A DNA stretch of 64,000 nt from Desulfovibrio sp. (GTDB lineage: Bacteria; Desulfobacterota; Desulfovibrionia; Desulfovibrionales; Desulfovibrionaceae): positions 846,824-910,823 of the forward strand of contig JAQYWK010000002.1 of the NCBI GenBank assembly GCA_030145055.1. Reading direction: 5' to 3'. A program made the position numbers and the translations under genes. This document shows positions 34,988 through 44,194 of the stretch, in pieces. A model generated the notes under the pieces. It searched no databases, was not told the origin of the DNA, and saw only the letters and a list, made by a program, of their open reading frames with translations. Numbering within the stretch: position 1 is the first letter of the stretch; each line of letters begins with the position of its first letter.

Positions 34988-36700
34988 TCAACCCCAATAT
35001 TTATTCAATTTCATTTTAACCTCAGCGGCAGTGGCAAGTCCTAGCACTTCCCCTGCAATCTCGCGAAGTCTGGTGCGACTGTGTTGCCTTATGGCATTTT
35101 TAACTCGTGGAATATGTACTGGGCTCATACTCAATTCTTCCACCCCCATCCCCACTAAAAGCAGAGCTGAATGGACATCCCCGGCCATCTGCCCACAAAC
35201 GCAGACGGGTTTTCCTTCCTCGCGGGCAGCATCAACAGTATGCTTGATACCGAGTAGAACGGCAGGCGAAAGTTGCTCAAATAGATCAGCTATGCGCTCA
35301 TTCTGACGATCCACAGCTAGAGTGTACTGAGTCAAATCATTTGTACCAATGCTGAAAAAATCTGTTTCATGAATAAGGTGCGATGCCAGAAAAACTGCTG
35401 CCGGAGTTTCGATCATCACTCCGAGTGGAAGTTTTTTCGCGTGGGCAATCCCGTCATGTTCCAATGAACTTTGGGCCTCGGCAAGAAATTCTTTAAACCT
35501 TCGAACCTCATCTACTGATGAAATCATGGGCACAAGAATTCTGACATCTCCATGCACACCGGCGCGGAGCAAAGCCCTAAGTTGACAGAGAAGCAGACTT
35601 GGACGTTCAAAACACAGCCGTATACCACGGCATCCAAGAAAAGGATTATCCTCTTTAGGCAGAGCCAAATAAGGCAGATCTTTATCTCCACCCACATCCA
35701 GTATGCGGATTACTACAGGCATCCCTTTCATATCATCTACAACTGACTTGAAGGCCTGATATTGCATTTCTTCATTAGGCTGTTCAGTAGTTTCCATGAA
35801 CAAAAACTCTACCCTATATAAACCTACGCCCTCGGCCCCTTTGCTTAAGGCAGGCCCACTTTCAGTAGGCGAACCAATATTAGCAACTAGTTTGATTCGT
35901 ACTCCGTCACCGGTCTGAGCTGGTAGATCGCGCAGCTTTTCAAGCTGCCTTAATTCCGACATATATTGCTCACGGCTATACTCAATATTATCACTCTGGG
36001 AGGGGCTTGGGTTTACAATAATCAAGTTATGTTCTGCATCCAGTGCGACCATATCCCCATTTTTAATTACGGCTGTAACTCCTTCAACTCCAACAATAGC
36101 GGGAATCTCCATAGAAGCCGCAATAATAGCAGTATGCGAAGTTCGACTACCCCGTTCGGTTATAATTCCAGTGACCTTTGAACTATCCAGCACCGCAGTT
36201 TGTGACGGGGTAAGTTCATCAGCCACAACAATGACCTCGTTATCAAAAGTCTCCAGACTTTGCGGCACAATGCCCAGACAATTGAGCACGAGCCTTTGCC
36301 CTAAGTCGCGCATATCCACAGCACGCGCTCTGAGATACTCGTCCTCCAGCTCTTCCATGGCAGAAACATGCTCGTCTATTACTTGCTCTACAGCCGCTGG
36401 AGCTGGCAAACGTTGTGTTTGAATCACTTCAATCACGGCTTCGGACAGTTCTTCGTCCTCCACCAGCATCAGGTGGGCTTCAAAAATTGCGGCTTTGTCA
36501 GTACCAATTTTTTCACGCACATGGGTTTCGATCAAGGTCAACTGTATAACAGAACCAGCCACAGCATTCTTAAACTTATCAATTTCACTTTCAATAAATT
36601 CAGTTGCGACAGGAGATCTATCAAATTTAACAGATTCACTGCTCAGTACAAAAGCCCGCGCAAGAGCCATCCCCGGCGATACAGATATTCCACTTAACAT
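34988..36700 (-). CDS. ptsI: PTS enzyme I
   Basis: Enzyme I takes phosphate from PEP and passes it to HPr. The 570 residues fit the usual length of about 575. The phosphorylated histidine is in GSRTSHTAIIA, the PEP-binding part has LPLGVMIETPAA, and the active-site cysteine is in VCVCGQMAGD. The ATG at 36700 (MLSGIS) has GGAGG nine bases upstream; a TTG two codons earlier is too close to it. Third gene of the nagE-ptsH-ptsI set, so this copy likely serves N-acetylglucosamine uptake. Confidence 0.95.
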   Translation of the reverse strand: MLSGISVSPGMALARAFVLSSESVKFDRSPVATEFIESEIDKFKNAVAGSVIQLTLIETHVREKIGTDKAAIFEAHLMLVEDEELSEAVIEVIQTQRLPAPAAVEQVIDEHVSAMEELEDEYLRARAVDMRDLGQRLVLNCLGIVPQSLETFDNEVIVVADELTPSQTAVLDSSKVTGIITERGSRTSHTAIIAASMEIPAIVGVEGVTAVIKNGDMVALDAEHNLIIVNPSPSQSDNIEYSREQYMSELRQLEKLRDLPAQTGDGVRIKLVANIGSPTESGPALSKGAEGVGLYRVEFLFMETTEQPNEEMQYQAFKSVVDDMKGMPVVIRILDVGGDKDLPYLALPKEDNPFLGCRGIRLCFERPSLLLCQLRALLRAGVHGDVRILVPMISSVDEVRRFKEFLAEAQSSLEHDGIAHAKKLPLGVMIETPAAVFLASHLIHETDFFSIGTNDLTQYTLAVDRQNERIADLFEQLSPAVLLGIKHTVDAAREEGKPVCVCGQMAGDVHSALLLVGMGVEELSMSPVHIPRVKNAIRQHSRTRLREIAGEVLGLATAAEVKMKLNKYWG

Positions 36701-36746
36701 TTGCAAACACCTCCGCGCCCTGAATTCAAGACGTGGCTTTACGGGG

Positions 36747-37004
36747 TTATTTCAGAGATACTAAAAATGCTGAAAGGGCTTCAACTGCTTCCTGCTCATC
36801 ACTGCCCGTTGCTTCAATAACCACATCCGCGCCTTTAACAAGCTCGAGCAATTGCAGTTTAAAAAGGCTTTTACCGCTGGCAGACTTACCGTCCACGCTC
36901 ACTTTAATATCAGATTCAAAACCTTTTGCTATCTTAACGAATTCTGACGCAGGTCTGACATGCAAGCCGTCTTCGGCCTGAATTGTGATTGTATTTTTAG
37001 ACAT
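36747..37004 (-). CDS. ptsH: PTS phosphocarrier HPr
   Basis: HPr is 85 residues long, carries phosphate on His15 (EDGLHVRPAS) and also has Ser46 in GKSLFKLQLL, at the position phosphorylated by HPr kinase in organisms that have it. It follows nagE after eight bases. Confidence 0.96.
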   Translation of the reverse strand: MSKNTITIQAEDGLHVRPASEFVKIAKGFESDIKVSVDGKSASGKSLFKLQLLELVKGADVVIEATGSDEQEAVEALSAFLVSLK

Positions 37005-37012
37005 ATTATACT

Positions 37013-38872
37013 CTATTTTTTCTTAATAAACAGGATCGGATCACCGACAGCGACCTTGCCGCTGACCTTGGTCATCTCCCCAAAATCTTCCATATTACTT
37101 ATGACTACAGGAGTAATCACCGACTTAGCCTTCTCAGTAAGAAGCCCGAGATCAAAACGAATAACAGGATCACCTTTTTTGACGGTTGCCCCTTGCTCAG
37201 CCAAACGGGTGAACCCTTCTCCATTGAGATTTACAGTATCCACACCAAAGTGCACAAACAACTCTATTCCGTCATCGGTGAACATGCTGAACGCATGATT
37301 CGTCTTGAATATCTTTCCTATTGTTCCGTCAGCCGGAGCACACATAGTATCCCCGCTCGGAATGATAGATACACCGTCACCCACTGTTTTTTCGGCAAAA
37401 ACGGGATCAGGGGTATCTTCGATGGAAATAACCTCACCTTCGATAGGAGAAAATAGCTTAATAGCTTGGGATTCAAGAAGCGCGGTTTCTTCTCTTTTCA
37501 TGCCGCCCATGGCCATAGCCACCAGCTCTGCCTGCGTTCCGAGAATAACCTGCACCCCGACTTTGCCAACACGAACAACACCTTTCGCTCCGCAACGCTT
37601 AAGACCATCATCATTAATGATAGACGGATCATTCACTTCAAGGCGAAGTCTGGTTATACAGGAATCAATGGATATTAAATTGGAAAGACCGCCCAACTCT
37701 CTAATGCAGGCTTGGGCAAGGTTTAACGTGTCCTCATCTGAAATATCTACAAGAGCGGTACTGGTCTCATCCTCTCTACCGGGAGTCTTAAGGTCGAACA
37801 GCTTGATGGCAAAGACAAACAAGAAATAATAAACGAAGAAGAAAATTGCCCCAAGCCCTAAACCGAGCAGAGGATTCTTAGCCAATCCATAGTTCAGCAC
37901 ATAGTCAATGGCCCCAGCAGAAAAACCGAACCCGAGCTTGATATCGAACAAAGTGCACAATGCCAAAGAAACACCCGTTAACAGAGCGTGGAGGACATAT
38001 AAAACTGGAGCAATAAACATGAATAAGTATTCGATTGGCTCCGTAACTCCAGTGAGAAATGCAGTGAATGCAACAGAAAACAATATCCCTGCCACTTGCG
38101 CTCGATGTTCAGTTCGGGCTGTTTTGTACATTGCAAGAGCGATTGCAGGGAGTCCGAACATCATTATTGGGAAGAATCCGGCCATGAATCCGCCTGCATC
38201 GGGATCTCCAGCAAAAAATCTATGCAAATCACCATGCACAACCTGACCGGCAGCATTGGTAAAATCTCCAAACTGGAACCATACGATATTATTCATGATA
38301 TGATGCAATCCGGTAGGAATAAGCAGCCTATTCATAGTACCGTATACAAATGTTCCGATGGGACCAGACCCGATAACCCAGTTGGCAACGAAGTCAATTC
38401 CGGCTTGAACAGGCGGCCATGCAAAATTGAAAAAATAGGCGAGAACCAGAGCACAGCCCGAGGTGGCAATGGGCACAAATCTTCGGCCTCCAAAAAAAGC
38501 AAGCCACTCGACGAGTTTGATTTGATAAAAGCGGTTATATAGCGTCCCGGCTACCAATCCCATGATAATACCGGACAGAACCCCCATGTCCAAATCCTCG
38601 TTCAGACTACCGAGGGCGGCAGTAAACACAAGATAACCTATCGCTCCGGCAAGGGCTGAAGCTCCAGCATTATCTTTGGAAAGTCCCACAGCAACACCGA
38701 TCGCAAAAATCAGCGGAAGATTTGAGAAAATTGCATCCCCGGCTTTAAAGATAAATGGAATATCAAGCAGATCCCCGGCACCAAGGCGTAGCATCAAAGC
38801 TGCAACCGGCAAAACTGCGATGGGCAACATTAATGAACGGCCCAGCTTCTGCAATCCTTCCAAAATACTCAT
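37013..38872 (-). CDS. nagE: N-acetylglucosamine PTS enzyme IICBA
   Basis: This 619-residue membrane protein imports and phosphorylates N-acetylglucosamine. The IIC part (1-370) has many hydrophobic segments and GLHHIMNNIVWFQFGDF. The IIB part has the phosphocysteine in DSCITRLRLEV, and the C-terminal IIA part has the phosphohistidine in ELFVHFGVDTV. The order C-B-A and the near-normal length (E. coli NagE is 648) support nagE over glucose permeases, as does nagA next door. The start has AGGAG upstream. Confidence 0.92.
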   Translation of the reverse strand: MSILEGLQKLGRSLMLPIAVLPVAALMLRLGAGDLLDIPFIFKAGDAIFSNLPLIFAIGVAVGLSKDNAGASALAGAIGYLVFTAALGSLNEDLDMGVLSGIIMGLVAGTLYNRFYQIKLVEWLAFFGGRRFVPIATSGCALVLAYFFNFAWPPVQAGIDFVANWVIGSGPIGTFVYGTMNRLLIPTGLHHIMNNIVWFQFGDFTNAAGQVVHGDLHRFFAGDPDAGGFMAGFFPIMMFGLPAIALAMYKTARTEHRAQVAGILFSVAFTAFLTGVTEPIEYLFMFIAPVLYVLHALLTGVSLALCTLFDIKLGFGFSAGAIDYVLNYGLAKNPLLGLGLGAIFFFVYYFLFVFAIKLFDLKTPGREDETSTALVDISDEDTLNLAQACIRELGGLSNLISIDSCITRLRLEVNDPSIINDDGLKRCGAKGVVRVGKVGVQVILGTQAELVAMAMGGMKREETALLESQAIKLFSPIEGEVISIEDTPDPVFAEKTVGDGVSIIPSGDTMCAPADGTIGKIFKTNHAFSMFTDDGIELFVHFGVDTVNLNGEGFTRLAEQGATVKKGDPVIRFDLGLLTEKAKSVITPVVISNMEDFGEMTKVSGKVAVGDPILFIKKK

Positions 38873-38926
38873 AACTCTTCTCCTAAAAATATTTCACTTT
38901 TACAGGACATAATATCCAAAAATTCA

Positions 38927-38942
38927 TGCACTCCGCGGCCCT
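38927..38942 (-). promoter_or_regulatory. Possible sigma-54 promoter of nagE-ptsHI
   Basis: The minus strand reads AGGGCCGCGGAGTGCA. The -24 GG and -12 GC are spaced correctly, about 55 bases before the nagE ATG, but the -24 element departs from TGGCAC, so this is tentative. Confidence 0.35.
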
Positions 38943-39103
38943 GACTAACCTGCTATATCCATCGTTATATGCAGCAAAAACAGTATAGTACGAAAAGTAG
39001 TTTCACAAGAAAAAGAACTTAAATTTTATCGTGCAGATCAGGCTGACAGAGTTATCGCCAACATTAATTCCGTCTTTTATCAAAATTAGGCATTGCTATC
39101 ACA

Positions 39104-39115
39104 TGGCTAAAGCCA
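39104..39115. promoter_or_regulatory. Palindrome upstream of nagA
   Basis: TGGCTAAAGCCA is a perfect 12-base inverted repeat about 83 bases before the nagA start. A regulator site is possible; no protein can be named. Confidence 0.3.
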
Positions 39116-39197
39116 ATAGGCATGGTTGTACAATTTACAGTATTAATCTTAGTTTCAACCATCTGAAAACCTGCAATACCCCAAATAGGTAACACCA

Positions 39198-40343
39198 GTG
39201 TACGCACTAACCAATGGAACAATTTTCACCGGTCGGGAAATTTTGACAGACTCGGCGATCATAATTGAGAACAAACACATCATAAATGTGGTGAAGACAA
39301 GTGCGATCCCGCCGCAAGCTGAGGTAATTGACCTGAACAAGGGAGTTCTCGCACCGGGCTTCATAGACCTGCAACTTAACGGATGCGGCGGACGTTTTTT
39401 TAATGATAATATTTCAGAGGAAACTCTGGACATAATGACTGAAAAGATTCTGCCTACGGGCTGCACTTCATTCCTGCCGACTCTGATAAGCGGGCCCGAA
39501 AAAGATATTGTGAAGGCCCTAGAGGTCGTGCGTAAATATAGGAAAAAGAATGGCGAAACAGTTCTCGGATTGCATCTAGAAGGCCCCTACATTAGCCATA
39601 AACGTAGAGGAATACATAACCCTGACATGATCAAACAGCCTAGCAATAAAACAATTTCCCTTATTGCAAAATATGGAGCTGAAGTAACCAGAATATGTAC
39701 GGTAGCCCCGGAGGTTGTAGATCCTAGGCATTTGGAAGAACTCGTGAAAGCCGGAGTCAGAGTTTCCGCCGGACATAGTAGCGTCAGTTGCTCACTTGCC
39801 CGAAAAATGTTCAGGACGGGAATAAGCATGGCCACTCACCTCTTCAACGGGATGGAGTCGCTACAAGGACGTGAACCAAGCCTTGTAGGGGCTGTTTACC
39901 TTGAAAAACCATGGACTGGAATCATCGCCGACGGCGTGCACGTATCATGGGATAATATTGAACTGTCTAAAAATATTTTAAAAAATAAACTGTTCTGCAT
40001 TACTGACGCAACTTCAGCAGTTGGAACAGATATCACTGAGTTCGTACTAGGCGATCAGACTGTGCATGTGAAGGATGGCAAATGTGCCACAGCTGAAGGA
40101 ACCATCGGAGGCTCAATGCTGACCATGGATAAAGCCGTGCATAACTGCGTCAATCACGCAAACATTGAGCTTTCCGAGGCACTAAAAATGACTTCGCTCT
40201 ACCCTGCCAGAGCAATTGGAGTTGATTCTGAATACGGAATAATAGCCCCCGGCTACCACGCAGACCTAGTGATTCTGCATCATGAAAGCCTTAAAGTTCG
40301 TTCTGTTATGAAGAATGGAGAACTCCATAAAATTAGGAACTGA
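39198..40343 (+). CDS. nagA: N-acetylglucosamine-6-phosphate deacetylase
   Basis: NagA removes acetate from GlcNAc-6-phosphate, the product of NagE. The 381 residues match the family. Metal- and substrate-binding motifs are visible: HLEGPYI, SAGHSSVS, THLFNGM, ADGVHVS and the catalytic aspartate in CITDATSA. The start is a GTG with a weak ribosome site (TAGG). No nagB deaminase gene lies in the window, so the next step must be encoded elsewhere. Confidence 0.93.
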   Translation: MYALTNGTIFTGREILTDSAIIIENKHIINVVKTSAIPPQAEVIDLNKGVLAPGFIDLQLNGCGGRFFNDNISEETLDIMTEKILPTGCTSFLPTLISGPEKDIVKALEVVRKYRKKNGETVLGLHLEGPYISHKRRGIHNPDMIKQPSNKTISLIAKYGAEVTRICTVAPEVVDPRHLEELVKAGVRVSAGHSSVSCSLARKMFRTGISMATHLFNGMESLQGREPSLVGAVYLEKPWTGIIADGVHVSWDNIELSKNILKNKLFCITDATSAVGTDITEFVLGDQTVHVKDGKCATAEGTIGGSMLTMDKAVHNCVNHANIELSEALKMTSLYPARAIGVDSEYGIIAPGYHADLVILHHESLKVRSVMKNGELHKIRN

Positions 40344-40465
40344 CGATTGACTTGCTACGCTCAAGAGTACTACTGACAACGCTTCATCCTGACATATAGT
40401 ATACTTTACAGAATCATACACAGAGAGAATACATAAGTTATATTCAAGCAGAGGTCGGATAAATT

Positions 40466-41818
40466 ATGGACAAAACAGAACATTTCGGACTTAATTTCGA
40501 AACCTTTGCAAGGCTCATCGACAATCTTCACGATGAGGTCATTATCTACGATAACAACTATAGAATGCTATACGTAAACAAAGCCTGCGAAAGACATTAC
40601 GGATTCTCACAACAGGAAATGATCAGGATGCCTTTCTGGGATATAATCCAGAAACACAATTCATGGGACCGGCCCATTCTACCCCTTGTTTATGAAAAAA
40701 AAAGTCCAGCAAAACAGGTACAAAAAACATACCTAGGACTTGAAGTCTTAACCATTGCAATCCCGATGTTAGATGAGAAGCAAAATGTTGAGCATGTCCT
40801 TTTAAGTATACGGGACAACTTCCATGAAGGAAGAATCCTGCACCCCGAAAAGCTTATTCCCGAACATGAAGATTCTATATATGCTAGACCAGAAGATCTA
40901 ATCTACCGCAGCAAGATCATGGAACAAACAGTCGATGCCGCCCGTAAAGTGGGAACTATCTCAGCTCCATGTCTACTACTGGGGGAATCTGGTTGCGGTA
41001 AGAGTCTGCTAGCAAAGTATATCCACTCCAATGGCAGTAGAGCCGATAAACCTTTTGTGGTGGTCAACTGTGCCGCCATCCCTCAGGAACTTTTTGAATC
41101 AGAGCTTTTCGGACATGTGAAAGGAGCTTTCTCTGGCGCAACCCATGCTCGCGGTGGACTCGTTGCCAAAGCCGAAGGCGGAACGCTATTTTTAGATGAA
41201 ATTTCTGAACTGCCTTTGCCCATGCAGGCCAAACTACTCTACGCAGTACAAGAACTTGAGTACCGTCCGGTCGGCAGTTCTACCAGTGTAAAAGCAGACA
41301 TACGCATTCTTACCGCCTCGAATCGCAATATGGACCGCATGGTTGAGTCCGGAGCTTTCCGGCAAGATCTATTTTTCCGCTTGAACGTGTTTGATATTGT
41401 CATACCTCCTTTACGTGAACGCCCGGAAGATCTCGTCCCTCTGCTCCATTTTTTCCTTAATCGTTATGGAAAAGCCCACGGAAAAGGAAAACGCCTTTCA
41501 TCTAATGCGCAAAAACTACTCTGCCAATATTCATGGCCCGGAAACATCCGCGAACTAGCCCACCTTATTGAGCGACTGGTGGTCACAGTTGAAGAAGAGA
41601 CCATCCGCGTAGTCCATCTTCCCTTGTCACTTTATAAAACAACCGGCAATAGAACTTCTCCCATCTTATCAGCAGATTCACTGGATGAAGCGATCGAGGG
41701 AGTAGAACGCCAACTCATCATTGATGCTCTTGCTGAACACGGTAGCAGCAGAAAAGTAGCCTCAGCCCTTAAAATTAGCCAATCTCGAGCTTCGCGGTTA
41801 ATTAGAAAATACACTTAG
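40466..41818 (+). CDS. PAS-sigma-54 activator with Fis-type DNA-binding domain
   Basis: This 450-residue regulator has a PAS domain (about 10-115, [19 protein letters not shown]), a sigma-54 AAA+ domain (Walker A GESGCGKS, contact loop [16 protein letters not shown]) and a C-terminal helix-turn-helix ([18 protein letters not shown]). There is no receiver, so a ligand or redox state sensed by PAS probably controls it. It ends just before three palindromes and a consensus sigma-54 promoter, so it probably activates the molybdenum hydroxylase accessory operon rather than the nag genes. Confidence 0.9.
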   Translation: MDKTEHFGLNFETFARLIDNLHDEVIIYDNNYRMLYVNKACERHYGFSQQEMIRMPFWDIIQKHNSWDRPILPLVYEKKSPAKQVQKTYLGLEVLTIAIPMLDEKQNVEHVLLSIRDNFHEGRILHPEKLIPEHEDSIYARPEDLIYRSKIMEQTVDAARKVGTISAPCLLLGESGCGKSLLAKYIHSNGSRADKPFVVVNCAAIPQELFESELFGHVKGAFSGATHARGGLVAKAEGGTLFLDEISELPLPMQAKLLYAVQELEYRPVGSSTSVKADIRILTASNRNMDRMVESGAFRQDLFFRLNVFDIVIPPLRERPEDLVPLLHFFLNRYGKAHGKGKRLSSNAQKLLCQYSWPGNIRELAHLIERLVVTVEEETIRVVHLPLSLYKTTGNRTSPILSADSLDEAIEGVERQLIIDALAEHGSSRKVASALKISQSRASRLIRKYT

Positions 41819-41839
41819 CCAAAGCCTTCCCTAACCATC

Positions 41840-41855
41840 GAGTCACCAAAGACTC
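41840..41855. promoter_or_regulatory. Activator site 1, GAGTC-N6-GACTC
   Basis: GAGTCACCAAAGACTC is a perfect inverted repeat about 190 bases upstream of the sigma-54 promoter. First of three related sites. Confidence 0.7.
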
Positions 41856-41858
41856 AGT

Positions 41859-41874
41859 GAGTTGAAAGAGACTC
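41859..41874. promoter_or_regulatory. Activator site 2, GAGTT-N6-GACTC
   Basis: GAGTTGAAAGAGACTC has the same 16-base plan as site 1, with one mismatch in the arm. It begins 19 bases after site 1. Confidence 0.65.
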
Positions 41875-41916
41875 AAGCACTAGCAGACCCGACATTCAAC
41901 ACTTTTGTCAATTCTC

Positions 41917-41932
41917 GAGTCACTTTCAACTC
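41917..41932. promoter_or_regulatory. Activator site 3, GAGTC-N6-AACTC
   Basis: GAGTCACTTTCAACTC matches sites 1 and 2 in length and arms. It lies about 97 bases upstream of the -24 element. Confidence 0.65.
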
Positions 41933-42028
41933 ACAACCACATTACAGACTGAATGAGCATATAGTCGTTATATTATTTAACACGCTAAAATAACAGACTA
42001 TTACATTGAGAAAACTCTCACATTCAAT

Positions 42029-42044
42029 TGGCACACCCCTTGCT
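42029..42044 (+). promoter_or_regulatory. Consensus sigma-54 promoter
   Basis: TGGCACACCCCTTGCT matches the -24/-12 consensus at every fixed position with correct spacing. It is the clearest promoter in the window and should drive the six-gene operon that follows. Confidence 0.88.
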
Positions 42045-42267
42045 GATATAGAAGGCAATACATAGCAAAAATAAATGATGTAATACCCACCGAGTGAGGA
42101 GGAAAAGTTCTGGCGATAACATTTTAAGCGGCACAAACTGCATAAAATGTATCCGCATCAAAACTTTATCAGGGGTACCATCATAGTTGTGTTCGTGGAG
42201 GCAGCCGCAAAATATATTCAAGCGGCAATTAAATGAGGCAGAAATACTTACCAAGGGAGAGGATTGT
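42045..42267 (+). other. Long untranslated leader of the sigma-54 operon
   Basis: About 210 bases lie between the expected transcription start and the first ATG. A hairpin with outer arms GCGG/CCGC and inner arms TGCAT/ATGTA can be drawn near 42126-42154. A GAGGAGGA sequence without a start codon near 42096 is also present. No known riboswitch was recognised. Confidence 0.35.
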
Positions 42268-43197
42268 ATGTTTAAGAACCGCAGATACTACGGAATGGCG
42301 TGCGCACTGCTTGCCACAATGCTTTGGGCTGGTGCTTTTGTTGTAGCAAGACTTGCTGTAGGTCAAATTTCCCCAATGACTCTTGGAGCAACCCGTTGGT
42401 TCATGGCTCTACTTATTTTGTGTGTTTTCACATTACCTAGAGTAAAAAAAGAATGGCACATTGCCAAAAAATTTCTACCACAAATCTTCGCTGCGGCTCT
42501 GACTGGTGTGGCAGCATACTCACCCTTAAGTTATTTTGCAGCCCAGACGACATCGGCCATTAACCTTTCCCTTATCTCAGTAACAACACCAATTTTTATC
42601 GTAATTATTTCTTCAGTTATGGGCCAGAAGCAGTCCAGTAATACATGGATAGGCTGTACAGTGGCACTGATCGGTTCATTCTACCTTGTTGCAAACGGTG
42701 ATCTAGAAAAACTAGTTGGCCTACAATTTGCCGCTGGTGACATACTTATGCTTCTAGCAGCTGTAGGTTTCGCAATATACAGCCTGATTCTCAGAAAGAT
42801 TCCAGAAGGTCTTTCCCAGCTCACTATCATGACACTCATGTCTTTCTTTGCAGTATTATTACTCATCCCATGCGTCATCTGGGAATCTACTCAGCCAAGC
42901 ATGATTTTCAACATGAACGGCATCGTATTCTTCAGTATCATATTCTCAGCTGTCTGTTCTTCCGTAATCGCATGGCTGGCATGGAATATGGGTCTTGAGC
43001 ATGCAGGTCCAGCTACATCCGGTATGATCTACTACAGTCTCCCTTTATGGGGTGGCCTATTTGCATACCTTTTCCTCGGAGAAACCATGGGATCCGTGCA
43101 TCTCGTCAGTGGAATACTGATCATCGGTGGTATCTTCTGGGCTAGCCGGGCACCCAAAGATGCAGTTGCAACAGAAGCAGCTGTCAACAAAGCATAA
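42268..43197 (+). CDS. DMT-family (EamA) permease
   Basis: This 309-residue inner-membrane protein has two EamA repeats and about ten membrane helices. The start of repeat one reads GMACALLATMLWAGAFVVARL, and repeat two closes near PLWGGLFAYLFLGE. Substrates of this family range from amino acids to purines and metabolites, so none can be named. The ATG at 42268 has GGGAGAGG upstream; the longer frame has none. First gene of the sigma-54 operon, so it may import or export a substrate or product of the hydroxylase pathway. Confidence 0.85.
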   Translation: MFKNRRYYGMACALLATMLWAGAFVVARLAVGQISPMTLGATRWFMALLILCVFTLPRVKKEWHIAKKFLPQIFAAALTGVAAYSPLSYFAAQTTSAINLSLISVTTPIFIVIISSVMGQKQSSNTWIGCTVALIGSFYLVANGDLEKLVGLQFAAGDILMLLAAVGFAIYSLILRKIPEGLSQLTIMTLMSFFAVLLLIPCVIWESTQPSMIFNMNGIVFFSIIFSAVCSSVIAWLAWNMGLEHAGPATSGMIYYSLPLWGGLFAYLFLGETMGSVHLVSGILIIGGIFWASRAPKDAVATEAAVNKA

Positions 43198-43222
43198 CCG
43201 CACCTGAACTCCATAGACAAAT

Positions 43223-43243
43223 GGGCGGGCAATTTGCCCGCCC
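43223..43243 (+). terminator. Hairpin after the DMT permease gene
   Basis: GGGCGGGCA-ATT-TGCCCGCCC has a nine-base stem but no U run. It may attenuate transcription or stabilise RNA rather than end the operon. Confidence 0.5.
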
Positions 43244-43318
43244 TACTTGAAACTTATTTAGCTTCCATTCCAAGACATATAGTCTGGCAACAGAAGAGGT
43301 GTGTTCTACAAACATTAG

Positions 43319-43507
43319 ACTTCCGACTGTAGAAAGCACCTTCGAAAAGACGGTCCTGTACACGTTACCGAATTAGCAAAATCAGACACAAATTTCATCT
43401 TTCTAGACATGCATCATACCTCGCTTTTACGTAGTCTCTACCCTGCAGCAAATATCGTTTCAATGGTTATAAGCGCAGCGGAAGCAGGGCAAAACAATCG
43501 TGGGTGA
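43319..43507 (+). pseudogene. Unidentified protein remnant
   Basis: An open stretch of 62 codons without a start reads in part GPVHVTELAKSDTNFIFLDM and SLYPAANIVSMVISAAEAGQ. The composition is clearly protein-like, and it ends at a TGA. It is probably the tail of a gene lost between the permease and mocA. The family was not recognised. Confidence 0.45.
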
Positions 43508-43556
43508 CACTCTCATTGAGTGCAGCCGCTAGATTTATTAAAATAGGTTCATTAAA

Positions 43557-44186
43557 ATGAAGAACCAGAGCTTAAAACAAGAATTAGTTAGTACAGCCGG
43601 CATTATCCTCGCAGCCGGAAAAGCGTCCCGTATGGGTAGGGATAAATTATCCCTACCCTTTCGGGGAAAACCCATGCTCCAGCATATAATTAACGCTGCC
43701 AAAGCATCGATGCTTAGCACCGTAACAGTAGTACTGCCCGAAAATTCAGAGTTGCAAAACATTCTCAACCTCGATGGGTGTGAAATTGTGATCTGCCGTA
43801 ACCGAGACAAAGGGCAGGCAGAATCATTCAAAGCAGGACTACATAATATAAAGGATCGAGCGCAAGGAGCTATGTTCTTCCTTGGAGATCAACCGCTGAT
43901 AACCACAGATACAATTGACCGTCTGCTCTGGGCTTTTTCACAGGAACCACAGTGCTGGGTAGCGCCCGTTCAAGAAGGCATGCGCGGCAATCCAATTACC
44001 ATTCCATCTGGCTGGTTTGAGAAAGCTTTAGAATTGGAAGGAGATACCGGAGCAAGGCCGTTGCTGGCTTCACCGGGATTGGCTCTACGTTTAGTGCGAA
44101 TTCACGAAGTGGGACCTTTCCTCGATGTCGACACCGACATTGAATATCAACAATTACTCAAGAATTACGACGCAAAAAGCGCCTAG
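43557..44186 (+). CDS. mocA: MocA-like molybdopterin cytidylyltransferase
   Basis: This 209-residue nucleotidyltransferase starts with GIILAAGKASRMGRDKLSLP, the nucleotide-binding loop of MobA/MocA enzymes. The later FFLGDQPLI and PVQEGMRGNPITI also match MocA. It should transfer CMP to molybdopterin, giving the cofactor form used by xanthine-dehydrogenase-type hydroxylases. It precedes yqeB by eight bases, which supports that role over MobA. Confidence 0.85.
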   Translation: MKNQSLKQELVSTAGIILAAGKASRMGRDKLSLPFRGKPMLQHIINAAKASMLSTVTVVLPENSELQNILNLDGCEIVICRNRDKGQAESFKAGLHNIKDRAQGAMFFLGDQPLITTDTIDRLLWAFSQEPQCWVAPVQEGMRGNPITIPSGWFEKALELEGDTGARPLLASPGLALRLVRIHEVGPFLDVDTDIEYQQLLKNYDAKSA

Positions 44187-44194
44187 GATTTAAG

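Larger units (their letters stand above)
38873..39197. other. Divergent control region between nagE and nagA
   Basis: This intergenic region should drive both directions. It contains a sigma-54-like sequence for nagE (38927-38942) and a palindrome before nagA (39104-39115). No other conserved element was recognised. Confidence 0.5.

Noticed and set aside
36168-36706. Open frames opposite ptsI and nagE of up to 170 codons
   Set aside because: They mirror the codon pattern of the real genes on the other strand and have no domain features.
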